A DNA stretch of 64,000 bases from Candidatus Enterococcus testudinis (GCF_002140915.1 NZ_NGKU01000001.1:914697-978696), one strand, 5' to 3'. Shown: positions 1-10,457, numbered from the stretch's first letter. Numbers and translations are program-made. The notes: a model not told the origin generated them from the letters alone.

Positions 1-90
1 TCAAGTGATATGAGCATAAATCGCCGAAAAATCATAATAATATGCTTACATTTAAAAACACTTACAAAAACATAGTTATAAGCAAGTTAA

Positions 91-119
91 TTGATAAAAA
101 AACATCCTGTTGTTAAACT
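91..119 (+). promoter_or_regulatory. Probable sigma-A promoter for the 153-1199 gene
   Basis: A TTGATA hexamer at 91-96 is followed by a 17-bp spacer and TAAACT at 114-119. Transcription would start near 126, just ahead of the Shine-Dalgarno AGGAGGAAGG at about 139-148. This argues against the upstream GTG at 120 as the start, because it would lie upstream of the transcript. Confidence 0.55.
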
Positions 120-152
120 GTGGGTATCATAAAGAAACAGGAGGAAGGAAAA

Positions 153-1199
153 ATGAAAAGAGGATTTAGAAATTATTTAGGCGCAGATGAGCGTGAGGCA
201 GGCTATAATTTGTCTTGGGGATCAATTTTTGCAGGGGTTGTTACATTTATTGCACTCTTTATGACATTGTCGTTGATTGGTTCCGCAATTGGCTTTGGGA
301 TGGTTGAACCAACGTCAAATGACCCATTGGATGGCGTCGGTACTGGATTGATCATTTGGACGATTGTGACCTTCGTATTGGCATTGTTTGGTGCCGGCTT
401 TGTGTCAGGTGTTTCAGCAAGACGGATCGGCTTGGTGCATGGGTTCTTAACATGGGCAACCAGTATGATCGTGATGGTAGTTATGTTGTCTTACTTAGCG
501 GTTGGGGCATTCTCATTGGTTGGTTCATTACTTGGAAACATCGGTTCAGCAGTTGGCAGCACAGTGGAAAACGTGGCCAGCGGTACCGCAGATGTCGCTT
601 CAAAAGCGTTTGATGAAATCACTGGCAATATGGGGGATATCAACACGGATGAGTTGCAAGCCAATGTCAATGATGTCTTAGAAGATACGGATGTAGCTGA
701 ATTGCAACCAGATTACTTACAAAATCAATTGTCAGATGCAACAGATGAGATCACAGAAGCTGGGAAGGAAATTGCAACGAATCCAGAAAATGCGGATCAA
801 ATTATTGAAGATTTAGGCACAAAATTACAAGATCGCGCAACAACGATTGGTGATTCTGTTGATGAAGAAGCCATTTCAAATGCAGTGGCCCAAAATACTG
901 ATTTGAGCCAACAAGAAGCAGATGAAGCGACAAAAAATATCGTAGATGGCTTGCAAAAAGCATCAGATGAAGCACAACAACAAATCGAAACAGCGCAACA
1001 AAATCTTGAAGATGCAAAACAAGAAATTGATCAAGCAATCGAAGATGCTCGTCAAACGGCTGATGAAGCCAGCGACACAACAGCACAAGCATCTATTTGG
1101 GGCTTTGTAGCTATGGTATTAGGTCTTGCTTTAACTTCACTTGGTGGCATGGTTGGTGCCAACTTAGTGAAAACAGCAGATCATGAAAACCGTATGTAA
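153..1199 (+). CDS. Membrane protein with N-terminal TM bundle and long coiled coil (unknown function)
   Basis: 348 residues. Three hydrophobic segments occupy roughly the first 120 residues (Gly/Ala-rich, with a short loop after the first). A long Gln/Asp/Glu/Ala-rich region of heptad character follows at about residues 130-300, and a fourth membrane segment lies close to the C terminus (about 310-340). The architecture suggests a membrane-anchored coiled-coil protein whose helical domain sits between two membrane anchors. The N-terminal part resembles membrane proteins often annotated 'PhnA-like' or YrzE-type, but I cannot assign a function. The ATG at 153 is chosen because AGGAGGAAGG lies 5-13 bases upstream; a GTG at 120 is in frame but would read through that site. 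The gene is monocistronic: it has its own promoter and a strong terminator. Confidence 0.75.
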   Translation: MKRGFRNYLGADEREAGYNLSWGSIFAGVVTFIALFMTLSLIGSAIGFGMVEPTSNDPLDGVGTGLIIWTIVTFVLALFGAGFVSGVSARRIGLVHGFLTWATSMIVMVVMLSYLAVGAFSLVGSLLGNIGSAVGSTVENVASGTADVASKAFDEITGNMGDINTDELQANVNDVLEDTDVAELQPDYLQNQLSDATDEITEAGKEIATNPENADQIIEDLGTKLQDRATTIGDSVDEEAISNAVAQNTDLSQQEADEATKNIVDGLQKASDEAQQQIETAQQNLEDAKQEIDQAIEDARQTADEASDTTAQASIWGFVAMVLGLALTSLGGMVGANLVKTADHENRM

Positions 1200-1241
1200 T
1201 TCATTGAAAATAACATTATAGTACGAATAAAGTTGATTCGA

Positions 1242-1291
1242 AACATCATCATGGGATGACATTGTTGTCATAGACATGATGATGTTTTTTT
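1242..1291 (+). terminator. Rho-independent terminator
   Basis: A perfect 12-bp stem (1242-1253 with 1275-1286) encloses an inner ATGACA/TGTCAT-like hairpin and runs into seven T residues. It ends the 153-1199 transcript. The ATGATGATG at 1276 lies inside the stem and is not a credible start for the next gene. Confidence 0.85.
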
Positions 1292-1311
1292 ACTTTAATA
1301 GAAATGTTTTA

Positions 1312-1340
1312 TTGACGGGTATGAACACACATGCTACACT
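1312..1340 (+). promoter_or_regulatory. Promoter of the beta-glucoside operon
   Basis: TTGACG at 1312-1317, 17-bp spacer, TACACT at 1335-1340. The predicted transcript starts about 7 bases later, so the RNA begins almost exactly with the first RAT element. Confidence 0.7.
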
Positions 1341-1348
1341 TGCTCTGA

Positions 1349-1413
1349 GGATTGTTACCGCTTTATGTGGGCTATACCTATTTTTTGTGTATAAATCTAA
1401 AAAAAAGAATAGG
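1349..1413 (+). promoter_or_regulatory. RAT (antiterminator target) upstream of the antiterminator gene
   Basis: The element at 1349-1380 begins GGATTGTTACCGCT and ends GGGCTATACCTA, matching the conserved ends of the ribonucleic antiterminator bound by LicT/BglG proteins. Its 3' end (CCTATTTTTT, 1377-1386) can pair with AAAAAA-g-AATAGG (1401-1413). That second arm contains the only Shine-Dalgarno-like bases (TAGGA, 1410-1414) before the ATG at 1423. No U-tract follows this hairpin. It is therefore not a classical RAT-terminator and may control translation instead (inference). Confidence 0.7.
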
Positions 1414-1422
1414 ATTGTAAGT

Positions 1423-2259
1423 ATGAATGTAACAAAAGTGATCAATAACAACATTGTGATCTCTGAGAATGATGACCATCAAGAATTGGTTGTCATGGGC
1501 AAAGGGCTAGGTTTTAAGAAAAAACCTGGGGATACGATCGATGAGGCCAAAATCGAAAAAGTGTATCTCAGTACACAAGAATGGAATGTCACAAAACTAA
1601 CGCAGTTACTTTCGTCAATACCGATCGAACACATTCAAGTTGCGAATGAAATCATTAGTTTCGCCAAAGTTTCTTTAGGGAAAAAATTGAGTGAAAACTT
1701 ATTTCTGACGTTGACCGACCATATCAACTATGCTATCGAGCGCTATCAGAATGGAATGGAAATCAAAAACGCGCTCTTATGGGAGATCAAACGATTTTAT
1801 AATCATGAATTCCTGATCGGAAAAGAAGCGTTATCGATCATTAATCATCGTTTACACATTGAATTACCGGAAGATGAAGCCGGATTCATTGCATTGCATA
1901 TCGTAAATGCAGAACTAGATATGGCACAAGTCAGTCAAGTCTCTGAAATGGCTAAGATTATTCAACATGTATTGAATATTGTGAAATACCATTTCTCAAT
2001 GGAACTTGATGAATATTCATTGAATTATGAGCGATTTGTGACACATCTTAAGTTTTTTGTTCAACGGCTTTTCAGTGGGACAAAACTGGATGATGCGGGA
2101 ACAAGCAGTTTTATTTTCATGTTAAAAGAAAGATATATGAAAGAATATGCTTGTGCTTTAAAAATCAGCGCATATATCAACAAAGAATTTGGTCGACCAT
2201 TAGAAGAAGATGAATTGATCTATCTAACGATTCATATCAAACGAATAACTAGTGAATAG
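1423..2259 (+). CDS. licT: BglG/LicT-family transcription antiterminator
   Basis: 278 residues in the order expected for the family: an N-terminal CAT RNA-binding domain (about 1-56, with the typical VINNNIVIS start and GKGLGFKKKPGD), then two PTS regulation domains (about 65-170 and 172-278). Candidate phosphorylatable histidines are seen in PRD1 (DHINYAIERY; ALHIVNAEL) and PRD2 (FVTHLKFF; LTIHIKRI). The family binds RAT RNA and prevents termination when the sugar is present, under control of EII-mediated phosphorylation. The in-frame ATG at 1276 would add 49 residues with no homology and begins inside a terminator, so 1423 is the start. The symbol is by family; the cognate sugar is inferred from the PTS and GH1 genes downstream. 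Confidence 0.9.
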   Translation: MNVTKVINNNIVISENDDHQELVVMGKGLGFKKKPGDTIDEAKIEKVYLSTQEWNVTKLTQLLSSIPIEHIQVANEIISFAKVSLGKKLSENLFLTLTDHINYAIERYQNGMEIKNALLWEIKRFYNHEFLIGKEALSIINHRLHIELPEDEAGFIALHIVNAELDMAQVSQVSEMAKIIQHVLNIVKYHFSMELDEYSLNYERFVTHLKFFVQRLFSGTKLDDAGTSSFIFMLKERYMKEYACALKISAYINKEFGRPLEEDELIYLTIHIKRITSE

Positions 2260-2326
2260 GATTGTTACTGGCTTGCCAGGCTATACCTAAACAAATGCCG
2301 ATAGGGGTTTGTTTAGGTATTTTTTT
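2259..2326 (+). promoter_or_regulatory. RAT overlapping a rho-independent terminator (LicT-controlled attenuator)
   Basis: The RAT at 2259-2290 starts GGATTGTTACTGGC on the last base of the licT stop codon and ends GGCTATACCTAA. Its 3' part is the left arm of a perfect 13-bp terminator stem (2283-2295 with 2308-2320) followed by six T residues. RAT and terminator are mutually exclusive, the classic BglG/LicT attenuator. Readthrough into the PTS gene requires active antiterminator. Confidence 0.92.
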
Positions 2327-2366
2327 ATGTTTATACAGATAATTTGAACAATAGGAGGAAGAAGAA

Positions 2367-4232
2367 ATGAATTACAAAGATTTGGCCCAAACGATTATCA
2401 ATCAAGTGGGAGGAGAAGAAAATATACAAGGATTGACACATTGCGCAACGAGATTACGGTTTAATTTGAAGGATGATCAAAAAACCTCTGAAGAAATCTT
2501 GAAAAGTACACCTGGTATTATGGGGGTTGTTAACAAAGGTGGACAATATCAAATTATTATCGGCAGTGATGTTGGAAATGTGTATAAGGAAATCACCAAC
2601 CAAACCAATTTAACAAATGAACAGCCATCAGAAGAGGATGATCGTGGTAGAGTGGCCAAAATCATAGATACGATCACTGGTATCTTTACACCAATTTTAC
2701 CTGCGATAACGGCAGCAGGAATGTTAAAGGCTGTCTTATCTTTGCTTGTCGTATTTAATGTATTAACGGCAGAGAGTCAAAGTTATCAGATTTTGAACTT
2801 TATGGCAGATGCTGCATTTTATTTCTTACCCATTTTACTTGCTGCTTCGTCCGCACAGAAATTCAAAACAAATATGTACCTAGCAATGATGTTGGGAGGA
2901 ATTTTACTGCATCCGAACTTTGTTGCAATGGTCACTGCTGTAAAAGAGAGTGGTGAAGGCATCTTTTTATTTGGTTTGCCAATTTCACCAGTAACGTATT
3001 CTTCTTCAGTTATTCCAATCATTTTAAGTGTTTGGTTCATGTCATATGTGGAACCAGTCGCTGATCGTATTTCACCGAAGGCAATCAAATTCTTTAGCAA
3101 ACCGTTGCTGACGATTTTCGTAGTTGGTGCAGTAGCGCTTGTTGCTTTAGGGCCTCTAGGCTATATCATCAGTGAAACGATCTCTACTGGGATCAAAGCA
3201 TTGGAAACAGTCAGCCCATGGATCGTTCCATTGTTGATAGGTGCATTTACACCTTTATTTGTTGCAACAGGTACCCATTATGGTTTGGTACCAATCGGCA
3301 TCAACAATCGTATGACAACAGGATATGATACAGTGATCTATCCCGGCATGCTTGCTTCTAATGTGAGTCAAGGTGCGGCTGCGATAGGTGTTGGAATTAA
3401 ATCCAAGGATTCGACTATCAAACAATTGGCTTTTTCAGCTGGATTAACAGGTTTGTTTGGTATCACTGAACCTGCGTTATATGGGGTTAACCTGCGATTC
3501 AAGACCCCTCTATACGCTGCAATGATCGGTGGCGGTTTCGGTGGTTTGTTTATGGGAATCATGCGTGTTAAAAACTTTTCAGGCGGATCGCCTGGTTTGT
3601 TAACTTTACCAAGTTATATTGGAGATGACACACTTTCTCATTTGATCAACGCGGGTATAGGGGCAGCAATTAGTATTGTGATCACGTTTGTTGTGACGCT
3701 TGTTTTATACAAAGACCCTGCAACGTCAACCATAGAAGAAAGTGCTGTAACTGAAGATAAATTAGCACATAATTTCAGCAGTGCAGAAATCAAAGCACCT
3801 TTAACAGGAGAGTTGAAAAGTTTGAAAAAAGTAAATGATGGGATGTTCTCTGAAGAAATTTTGGGTCACGGTATTGCCATTGAGCCAACAGAAGAGCATG
3901 TATTTGCGCCATTTGATGGAATCGTGACAGCAATCTTCGATACAAAACATGCAATTGGGTTGACCAGTAAAGATGGTATTGAATTATTGATTCATGTTGG
4001 CATCGACACAGTGAAGTTAAATGGTGAAGGTTATCAGTATCATGTTGTAAAAGGACAAGAAGTCCATACAGGAGAGCGGTTGATCACATTTGATCGGCAA
4101 TTTATTCAAGAGCAAGGGTATCAAGTCATCACACCAATCGTCATTACGAATAGTGCAGAAGTTGGTGATATTTTAATTGCCAATGAGGGACCAATCGTAA
4201 ACGGTGAACAAATCATAAAAATCATTGGTTAA
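2367..4232 (+). CDS. bglP: PTS beta-glucoside transporter EIIBCA
   Basis: 621 residues with domains in the order B-C-A. EIIB spans about 1-90 with the phospho-cysteine in LTHCATRLRF (Cys26). EIIC spans about 100-455 with many membrane segments and the GITEPALYGVNLR signature. A glucose-type EIIA lies at about 475-621 with the active histidine in LLIHVGIDTV (His543). It imports and phosphorylates aryl- or oligo-beta-glucosides and probably also phosphorylates the PRDs of the antiterminator. Full length for the family. The start is ATG 2367 behind AGGAGGAAG, downstream of the RAT-terminator. Confidence 0.93.
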   Translation: MNYKDLAQTIINQVGGEENIQGLTHCATRLRFNLKDDQKTSEEILKSTPGIMGVVNKGGQYQIIIGSDVGNVYKEITNQTNLTNEQPSEEDDRGRVAKIIDTITGIFTPILPAITAAGMLKAVLSLLVVFNVLTAESQSYQILNFMADAAFYFLPILLAASSAQKFKTNMYLAMMLGGILLHPNFVAMVTAVKESGEGIFLFGLPISPVTYSSSVIPIILSVWFMSYVEPVADRISPKAIKFFSKPLLTIFVVGAVALVALGPLGYIISETISTGIKALETVSPWIVPLLIGAFTPLFVATGTHYGLVPIGINNRMTTGYDTVIYPGMLASNVSQGAAAIGVGIKSKDSTIKQLAFSAGLTGLFGITEPALYGVNLRFKTPLYAAMIGGGFGGLFMGIMRVKNFSGGSPGLLTLPSYIGDDTLSHLINAGIGAAISIVITFVVTLVLYKDPATSTIEESAVTEDKLAHNFSSAEIKAPLTGELKSLKKVNDGMFSEEILGHGIAIEPTEEHVFAPFDGIVTAIFDTKHAIGLTSKDGIELLIHVGIDTVKLNGEGYQYHVVKGQEVHTGERLITFDRQFIQEQGYQVITPIVITNSAEVGDILIANEGPIVNGEQIIKIIG

Positions 4233-4248
4233 TAAAAAAGGAGTGTAG

Positions 4249-5691
<1,443 letters not shown>

Positions 5692-5706
5692 ATATAAAAT
5701 AGTGGA

Positions 5707-5741
5707 AAAACTCTCTCTACAAGATTCGTAGAGGGAGTTTT
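5707..5741. terminator. Bidirectional terminator between convergent genes
   Basis: A 14-bp stem (5707-5720 with 5728-5741, one G-T wobble) with a 7-base loop has A-runs on the left arm and T-runs on the right. It can serve both the GH1 gene on the plus strand and the histidine kinase gene on the minus strand. Confidence 0.85.
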
Positions 5742-5746
5742 ATCTG

Positions 5747-7477
5747 TTATTCAGCTTTTTTCTTATCAAAACTTTCAGAATCCGTCATCCGTGTGATTGG
5801 CAGCAGCAGAACAACTGTCGTGCCTTCATTCAAAGAAGAATGAACGGTCAGCCCAAAGCTAGGTCCGTATAATAATTTGATCCGTTGATCAATATTATCC
5901 AGTCCAATGCCAGAGTAATGATCGAACTGATGCTGTTTGTGCTGTGTATCCGCTTCGGTAAAGCCCACACCGTTATCGATGATCTCAATGACCAATCCGG
6001 CTTTGGTGATACGAGAGAAAATCTGGATATATCCCGTATCTTCGGCTGGAAAGGCGTGGAGATAGGCATTTTCGATAATCGGTTGCAAAATCATTTTCGG
6101 GACCAAGATTTCCTCGGTGCCTTCATCAGAGAAAATGGAAGACTGGATCCGTTCACCATACCGGACATTCATCAATATAAAGTATTCTGCCACAATCGCC
6201 AATTCATCGTTGAAAGGCACGATTTCTTCTCGTTTGAAGGTATGGCGCAGCAATTGGACAAAGCTATCGATGGCTTGCGTGGCCTTTTCTTGTTCGTTTT
6301 GCCAAATCAAGAACTTGATGGCGGTCAATGTGTTATAGACAAAATGGGGTTGTATCTGCATTTGCAGCGAGCGAATCTCAAATTTGCGTTTTTCGGCTTC
6401 TGTGACCATTAAATGATCGACATAAGACGCAAGGTCTTCTAGCATCAAATTATAGGCTCGTCCCAATTCACGGGTTTCATAAGTTCCAGAAAGGGTGACT
6501 TGTTCACTGAAATCACCTTGCGTGACCGCCGGGATTTTATCGATCAATTGGTAAATCGGATGGGTGATCTTGCGAATAAACCAAAAGGCAAATAAACTGA
6601 AGAGTAAAATACTAAACAACGAAATCAAAACAGCCGGTTGGATCAACCGCATATTCCGGACCAAATGACTCTCGTCCAATACGTCATATAAGGTAAATTG
6701 ATAGGAATATAAGGACAATTGATTGACACTGATGGCAGGTTTTTCAGCCACCAAAGATTGATTGAACGCTTCGCCAAGATAGTTCTTTTTTGACGTGGAC
6801 AAGATCTCGTTGTCACTATTGACGATATAGATCGAATGCAGACTGGTATCCAGCAATTGCTGATAAATCGATGCAAAATCAACTTCCTTAAGGAAAATCA
6901 ACGCATACCCAAAAATCGTATCATTCTTGATCAACTTTCTAACGTACATCAAGCCGGGATACTCTGCCGTTGATGTACTCATTCCTTGATCGAGAAAATA
7001 ATACTGACTAATGGCTGGATTGTCATTGATTTCTTGCGCAAAGCTGCTGGACAAAAAGGCATCCACTGATTGATTTCGTACCGCATCATTTTGGAAAAAT
7101 GTCCGGCCGTTGACACCAATCAAAACCAAATTTGAGGGAATATCTTGAAAGAGTGAACGGGTATCTTGCAGTTGCTCATTCAATTCCAAAATCGTTCGGC
7201 CTTGATTCAGCTCTCCTTTCAGGTAATTCTCGACGGCTTTGCTCTCGTCGACGATCTCAAAGATACGGTTGATATTGTCATTCAAGCGTTCGTAATCTTC
7301 TTGGATCTTTTCCAGAAGCAATGTATTAGAACTTTGATAGGAAGCAACATAGGCATCTTTTGAGCGACTGTAAATCACCAGCACCGTCAATAAACAGACA
7401 CTGATGACGCCCACCACAACAAAAAGAAAAATCCGACTAAACAGCTCATTTTTTTTGATCCAATTGGTCCATTTCAT
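5747..7477 (-). CDS. Sensor histidine kinase, YesM family
   Basis: 576 residues. A membrane segment lies near residues 15-37, followed by an extracellular sensor region to about 280, a second membrane segment (about 285-305), HAMP (about 305-355) and a His_kinase domain whose phospho-histidine sits in QIQPHFVYNTL. The C-terminal ATPase carries IIENAYLHAF (N box) and EIIDNGVGF (G box). YesM-type kinases pair with YesN-type AraC response regulators to control carbohydrate uptake. Here the kinase is encoded directly after, and overlaps by 4 bp, such a regulator, divergent from a sugar ABC importer. The ligand is probably the oligosaccharide handled by the 9.2-14.4 kb operon (inference). Confidence 0.9.
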   Translation of the reverse strand: MKWTNWIKKNELFSRIFLFVVVGVISVCLLTVLVIYSRSKDAYVASYQSSNTLLLEKIQEDYERLNDNINRIFEIVDESKAVENYLKGELNQGRTILELNEQLQDTRSLFQDIPSNLVLIGVNGRTFFQNDAVRNQSVDAFLSSSFAQEINDNPAISQYYFLDQGMSTSTAEYPGLMYVRKLIKNDTIFGYALIFLKEVDFASIYQQLLDTSLHSIYIVNSDNEILSTSKKNYLGEAFNQSLVAEKPAISVNQLSLYSYQFTLYDVLDESHLVRNMRLIQPAVLISLFSILLFSLFAFWFIRKITHPIYQLIDKIPAVTQGDFSEQVTLSGTYETRELGRAYNLMLEDLASYVDHLMVTEAEKRKFEIRSLQMQIQPHFVYNTLTAIKFLIWQNEQEKATQAIDSFVQLLRHTFKREEIVPFNDELAIVAEYFILMNVRYGERIQSSIFSDEGTEEILVPKMILQPIIENAYLHAFPAEDTGYIQIFSRITKAGLVIEIIDNGVGFTEADTQHKQHQFDHYSGIGLDNIDQRIKLLYGPSFGLTVHSSLNEGTTVVLLLPITRMTDSESFDKKKAE

Positions 7478-8997
7478 AATTGATTCATCCGCCGGTATTT
7501 AGAGGGAGTCACTTGGAATTCTTTCTTAAAGATTCTCGAAAAATAGCTGATATCAGAATAGCCCACTGCTTCACTGATCTCAGATAAATTAAAATCAGAT
7601 TGTACCAAGAGTTCCTTGGCTTTCTCTAGGCGAATATTCTTTAAATAGTCAGAAAAGCTCATTTTCAATTTGGCTGAAAGAAAGGCTGACAAATAGGTAT
7701 AGCTGAAATGGAAGGTGTCTGCCAATTCAGAAAGTGACAAGCTTTTTGTATAATTGTCTTGGATAAAGCGTTGGATCGCGACGAGCAAATCATCTTCATC
7801 CATCGGTGCCAAAGGTGTCAGTTGTTGCCGAATAGCCTCGATCGTCCCTAAGAGCAGATCCGAGAAGTCTTCTAAGTAACGCACAGCAGCAACGTCTCGT
7901 AAGAAAGTATGTTTGATCTGACTGAAGGCAGGCTCAGTCGGGAATTCTTCTTCTAGACGGGACAATAAGGTATAGAAAATACTACCGGCTTGTTGTTTCA
8001 AGAAGACTGGATCGACATTGGATAAAATCATTTCGTTGAAATAGTCTTCGATACGAGTGATGCCTAACAAAAAATTGTTATCTAATAACGCCCGCAAGAA
8101 CTTCTTGGTGTCAAAGCGCTCACTGGCAATATAAGGGAACAATTCTGGTTCCAAAACCAACCGTTGCCGCTTATAAAAGAAATGTTGGCCGCGGCTTTTT
8201 TCTTTCAACTGTAAGAAGCGTTCACGCAACTGCTCGATGTCTTGAAAGGCGCGACTCAAAGAAAAAAAAGCCTCAGCTTCAGTATAGGTCAAAGTGGTGA
8301 TACAGGCTCTTAGTTGAGGCAAAAAAAGGTGGTCCACCGGAAAAGCGATCAAGAGACCTGCATCATGGTTACTGGTTCGAAAAGGCAAGGCTGTCAATGC
8401 ATCATCGTCTTCTGTAAATTCTTTAAGCGCTTGGAAGAGTTGTTGATTGGTATGAAAGTAACGTAAATTTGTATACAACAGACAAAACCGGTGTGTACGT
8501 GTATTACGTGCAAAATAGGCGTCGATCGTTGCGAGATGTTCTTCGTAACCGGCTAAATAGCGGTTTAACGTTTCTTGTATATGCGCTTCTTCAGAGATCG
8601 TTCCTTGCCGATGACTGATTTTTTTTGATAGTTTATGTAAAGCTGCCAGCAAGGATGTCGGCGTTAACGTCGGTTTCAATAAATAATCAAGTGCCCCATT
8701 TTTGAAAGACTGACTGACGTAATCAAAGTCATCGTAGCTGCTCAATACCAAAAAATGAATGTCTGGATATTGTTGTTGAATAATATTCGTTAATTGAATG
8801 CCATCCATTTGTGGCATTTTCAAATCAGTAATGACGATATTTGGCCGTAATTGTTTGATTTTGTGCAAAGCTTCTTGCCCATTTGACGCTTCACCCAACA
8901 AGCGAAAACCCGCCTGCTCCCAACGGATCATATGTTTTAAGCCATCACGAATCGTTGCCTCATCATCCACCAATAAGACAGTATGTAGAATATCCAT
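7474..8997 (-). CDS. Response regulator with AraC-type output, YesN family
   Basis: 507 residues. An N-terminal receiver (about 5-120) has the acidic pocket DDE at 11-13 and phospho-acceptor Asp58 in ITDLKMPQMDG. A long central region (about 130-400) has no obvious signature. The C terminus holds two helix-turn-helix motifs of the AraC class (about 405-505, with SEISEAVGYSDISYFSRIFKKEF). First gene of the two-component operon, overlapping the kinase by 4 bp. Likely activates the divergent ABC/alpha-galactosidase operon. Start at 8997 with a GGGGGG Shine-Dalgarno upstream. Confidence 0.9.
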   Translation of the reverse strand: MDILHTVLLVDDEATIRDGLKHMIRWEQAGFRLLGEASNGQEALHKIKQLRPNIVITDLKMPQMDGIQLTNIIQQQYPDIHFLVLSSYDDFDYVSQSFKNGALDYLLKPTLTPTSLLAALHKLSKKISHRQGTISEEAHIQETLNRYLAGYEEHLATIDAYFARNTRTHRFCLLYTNLRYFHTNQQLFQALKEFTEDDDALTALPFRTSNHDAGLLIAFPVDHLFLPQLRACITTLTYTEAEAFFSLSRAFQDIEQLRERFLQLKEKSRGQHFFYKRQRLVLEPELFPYIASERFDTKKFLRALLDNNFLLGITRIEDYFNEMILSNVDPVFLKQQAGSIFYTLLSRLEEEFPTEPAFSQIKHTFLRDVAAVRYLEDFSDLLLGTIEAIRQQLTPLAPMDEDDLLVAIQRFIQDNYTKSLSLSELADTFHFSYTYLSAFLSAKLKMSFSDYLKNIRLEKAKELLVQSDFNLSEISEAVGYSDISYFSRIFKKEFQVTPSKYRRMNQL

Positions 8998-9025
8998 TGT
9001 ATTCCCCCCTATTCCTCTATTCTAA

Positions 9026-9039
9026 TATAAACGCTTTCA
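9026..9039. promoter_or_regulatory. Probable cre (CcpA) site
   Basis: On the minus strand the 14-mer TGAAAGCGTTTATA matches 13 of 14 positions of the catabolite-responsive consensus TGWAANCGNTNWCA. It lies just upstream of the two-component operon start, where CcpA would repress it. A weaker match (12/14, TGAATGCGGTTGCA, 9106-9119) overlaps the -35 of the divergent importer operon. Confidence 0.6.
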
Positions 9040-9104
9040 AAAAAGATAGCCATTGGTAAATTTTTTCTTTTTTTGGACAATTTTAGTAAGCTCTTTCAAG
9101 GTTA

Positions 9105-9134
9105 TTGAATGCGGTTGCAGATTCGATGTATAGT
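9105..9134 (+). promoter_or_regulatory. Promoter of the sugar ABC/GH36 operon
   Basis: TTGAAT at 9105-9110, 18-bp spacer, TATAGT at 9129-9134. Placed 34 bases before the lipoprotein ATG at 9168. Overlaps the weaker cre-like sequence at 9106-9119. Confidence 0.55.
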
Positions 9135-9167
9135 GAGCATGTAATAAATAAGGAAAGAGGGATAGAA

Positions 9168-10457
9168 ATGAAAAAATTGATAACTTCTATTGTAACGGCG
9201 GCAGCGCTTTTGACATTGGCAGCTTGTGGCAGCAGTTCATCCAGCTCCGGGGATTCAGATAGTGGTTCAGATAAAATCACCGTCTGGGCGTGGGACGAAA
9301 CCTTTAATATCAAGGCAGTCAATGAAGCGAAGAAAGTCTACGAGAACCAAGATGTCGATGTGGAAGTGGTAACGATGTCTCAAGATGATATCGTTCAAAA
9401 ATTAAATACTAGTTTGGCTTCAGGCAATACCGATGGCTTACCGAATATCGTCTTGATTGAAGACTATCGGATCCAAGGGTATCTGTCATCGTATCCAGAT
9501 GCGTTCAGTGATTTAACGGACATCGTCAATGAAGATGATTTCTCAAGTTACAAATTTGCAGTCAACAAAGTGGACGATGTCATTTATGGTGTACCATTTG
9601 ACAGTGGCGTTGCCGGGTTATTCTATCGCACGGATTACTTAGCAGATGCAGGCTATGAAGCAGCAGATCTTGAAGACATCACATGGGATGATTTCATCCA
9701 AATCGCCAAAGATGTCAAAGAAAAAACAGGGCACCCAATGATGTCATTAGACCCAAGTGATTTAGGTTTGGCCCGCATTATCATGCAATCAGCTGGTGAG
9801 TGGTATACCGGTGAAGATGGTACGACTGTGACCATCAAAGACAATGAATCCTTCAAAGCTGGTCTGAACGTTTTAGCGACATTGTTGAATGAAGGTTTGG
9901 TTGAGCAAGTGTCTGATTGGGACGGCGGCGTGAATGCAGTGCAATCAGGCAACACGGCATCCGCACCAACTGGCGCATGGTATTCAAGCACGATCCAAGG
10001 TGCCGAAGACCAAAGTGGCAACTGGGCGATTGCACCGATTCCATCAATTGCCGGCGACAGCAATTCAGTCAATGCATCAAGTATCGGTGGTGCTGGTTGG
10101 TATGTGATCAAAGGTGTTGACGGAGAAGACAATGCCAAAGACTTCTTATCGAATACATTTGCCACTAACAAAGAATTGATGGGGACATTGGCGACAGAAA
10201 TCGGCTTAGTCTCTACAATGAATGCAGCAGAAGAAACAGAAGAATATACATCAGGATTAGATTTCTACGGCGGTCAAAAAGTCTTCCAAGATTTCTCACA
10301 ATGGTCACAAGAAATTCCTGCTGTAAATTATGGCAACCATACCTATGCAATCGAATCTGTGTTGACAGAAAGCTTGCAACGGGTCATTAATGGCGAAGAT
10401 ATTGACAAAGTATTAGAAGATGCACAATCACAAGTCGAAGCACAGATTGCAAACTAA
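9168..10457 (+). CDS. Sugar ABC transporter substrate-binding lipoprotein
   Basis: 429 residues. The N terminus is a lipoprotein signal peptide (MKKLITSIV...LAAC) with the lipobox cysteine near residue 20, followed by a Ser/Gly linker. The rest is a family-1 extracellular solute-binding fold (ITVWAWDETFN start, then GVPFDSGVAGLFYRTDYL). It captures an oligosaccharide at the cell surface and delivers it to the two permeases encoded next. ATG 9168 follows GAAAGAGGG; the in-frame upstream start at 9105 would bury the signal peptide and coincides with the promoter. Downstream GH36 suggests an alpha-galactoside ligand (raffinose or melibiose type), but this is contextual. Confidence 0.9.
   Translation: MKKLITSIVTAAALLTLAACGSSSSSSGDSDSGSDKITVWAWDETFNIKAVNEAKKVYENQDVDVEVVTMSQDDIVQKLNTSLASGNTDGLPNIVLIEDYRIQGYLSSYPDAFSDLTDIVNEDDFSSYKFAVNKVDDVIYGVPFDSGVAGLFYRTDYLADAGYEAADLEDITWDDFIQIAKDVKEKTGHPMMSLDPSDLGLARIIMQSAGEWYTGEDGTTVTIKDNESFKAGLNVLATLLNEGLVEQVSDWDGGVNAVQSGNTASAPTGAWYSSTIQGAEDQSGNWAIAPIPSIAGDSNSVNASSIGGAGWYVIKGVDGEDNAKDFLSNTFATNKELMGTLATEIGLVSTMNAAEETEEYTSGLDFYGGQKVFQDFSQWSQEIPAVNYGNHTYAIESVLTESLQRVINGEDIDKVLEDAQSQVEAQIAN

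Noticed and set aside
1276-1422. 49-residue N-terminal extension of the LicT antiterminator
   Set aside because: Begins inside a terminator stem and crosses the promoter and RAT; the CAT domain starts at 1423.
5885-6412. 175-residue plus-strand frame opposite the histidine kinase gene
   Set aside because: Antisense shadow of a clear YesM-type kinase; no ribosome site or recognisable domain.
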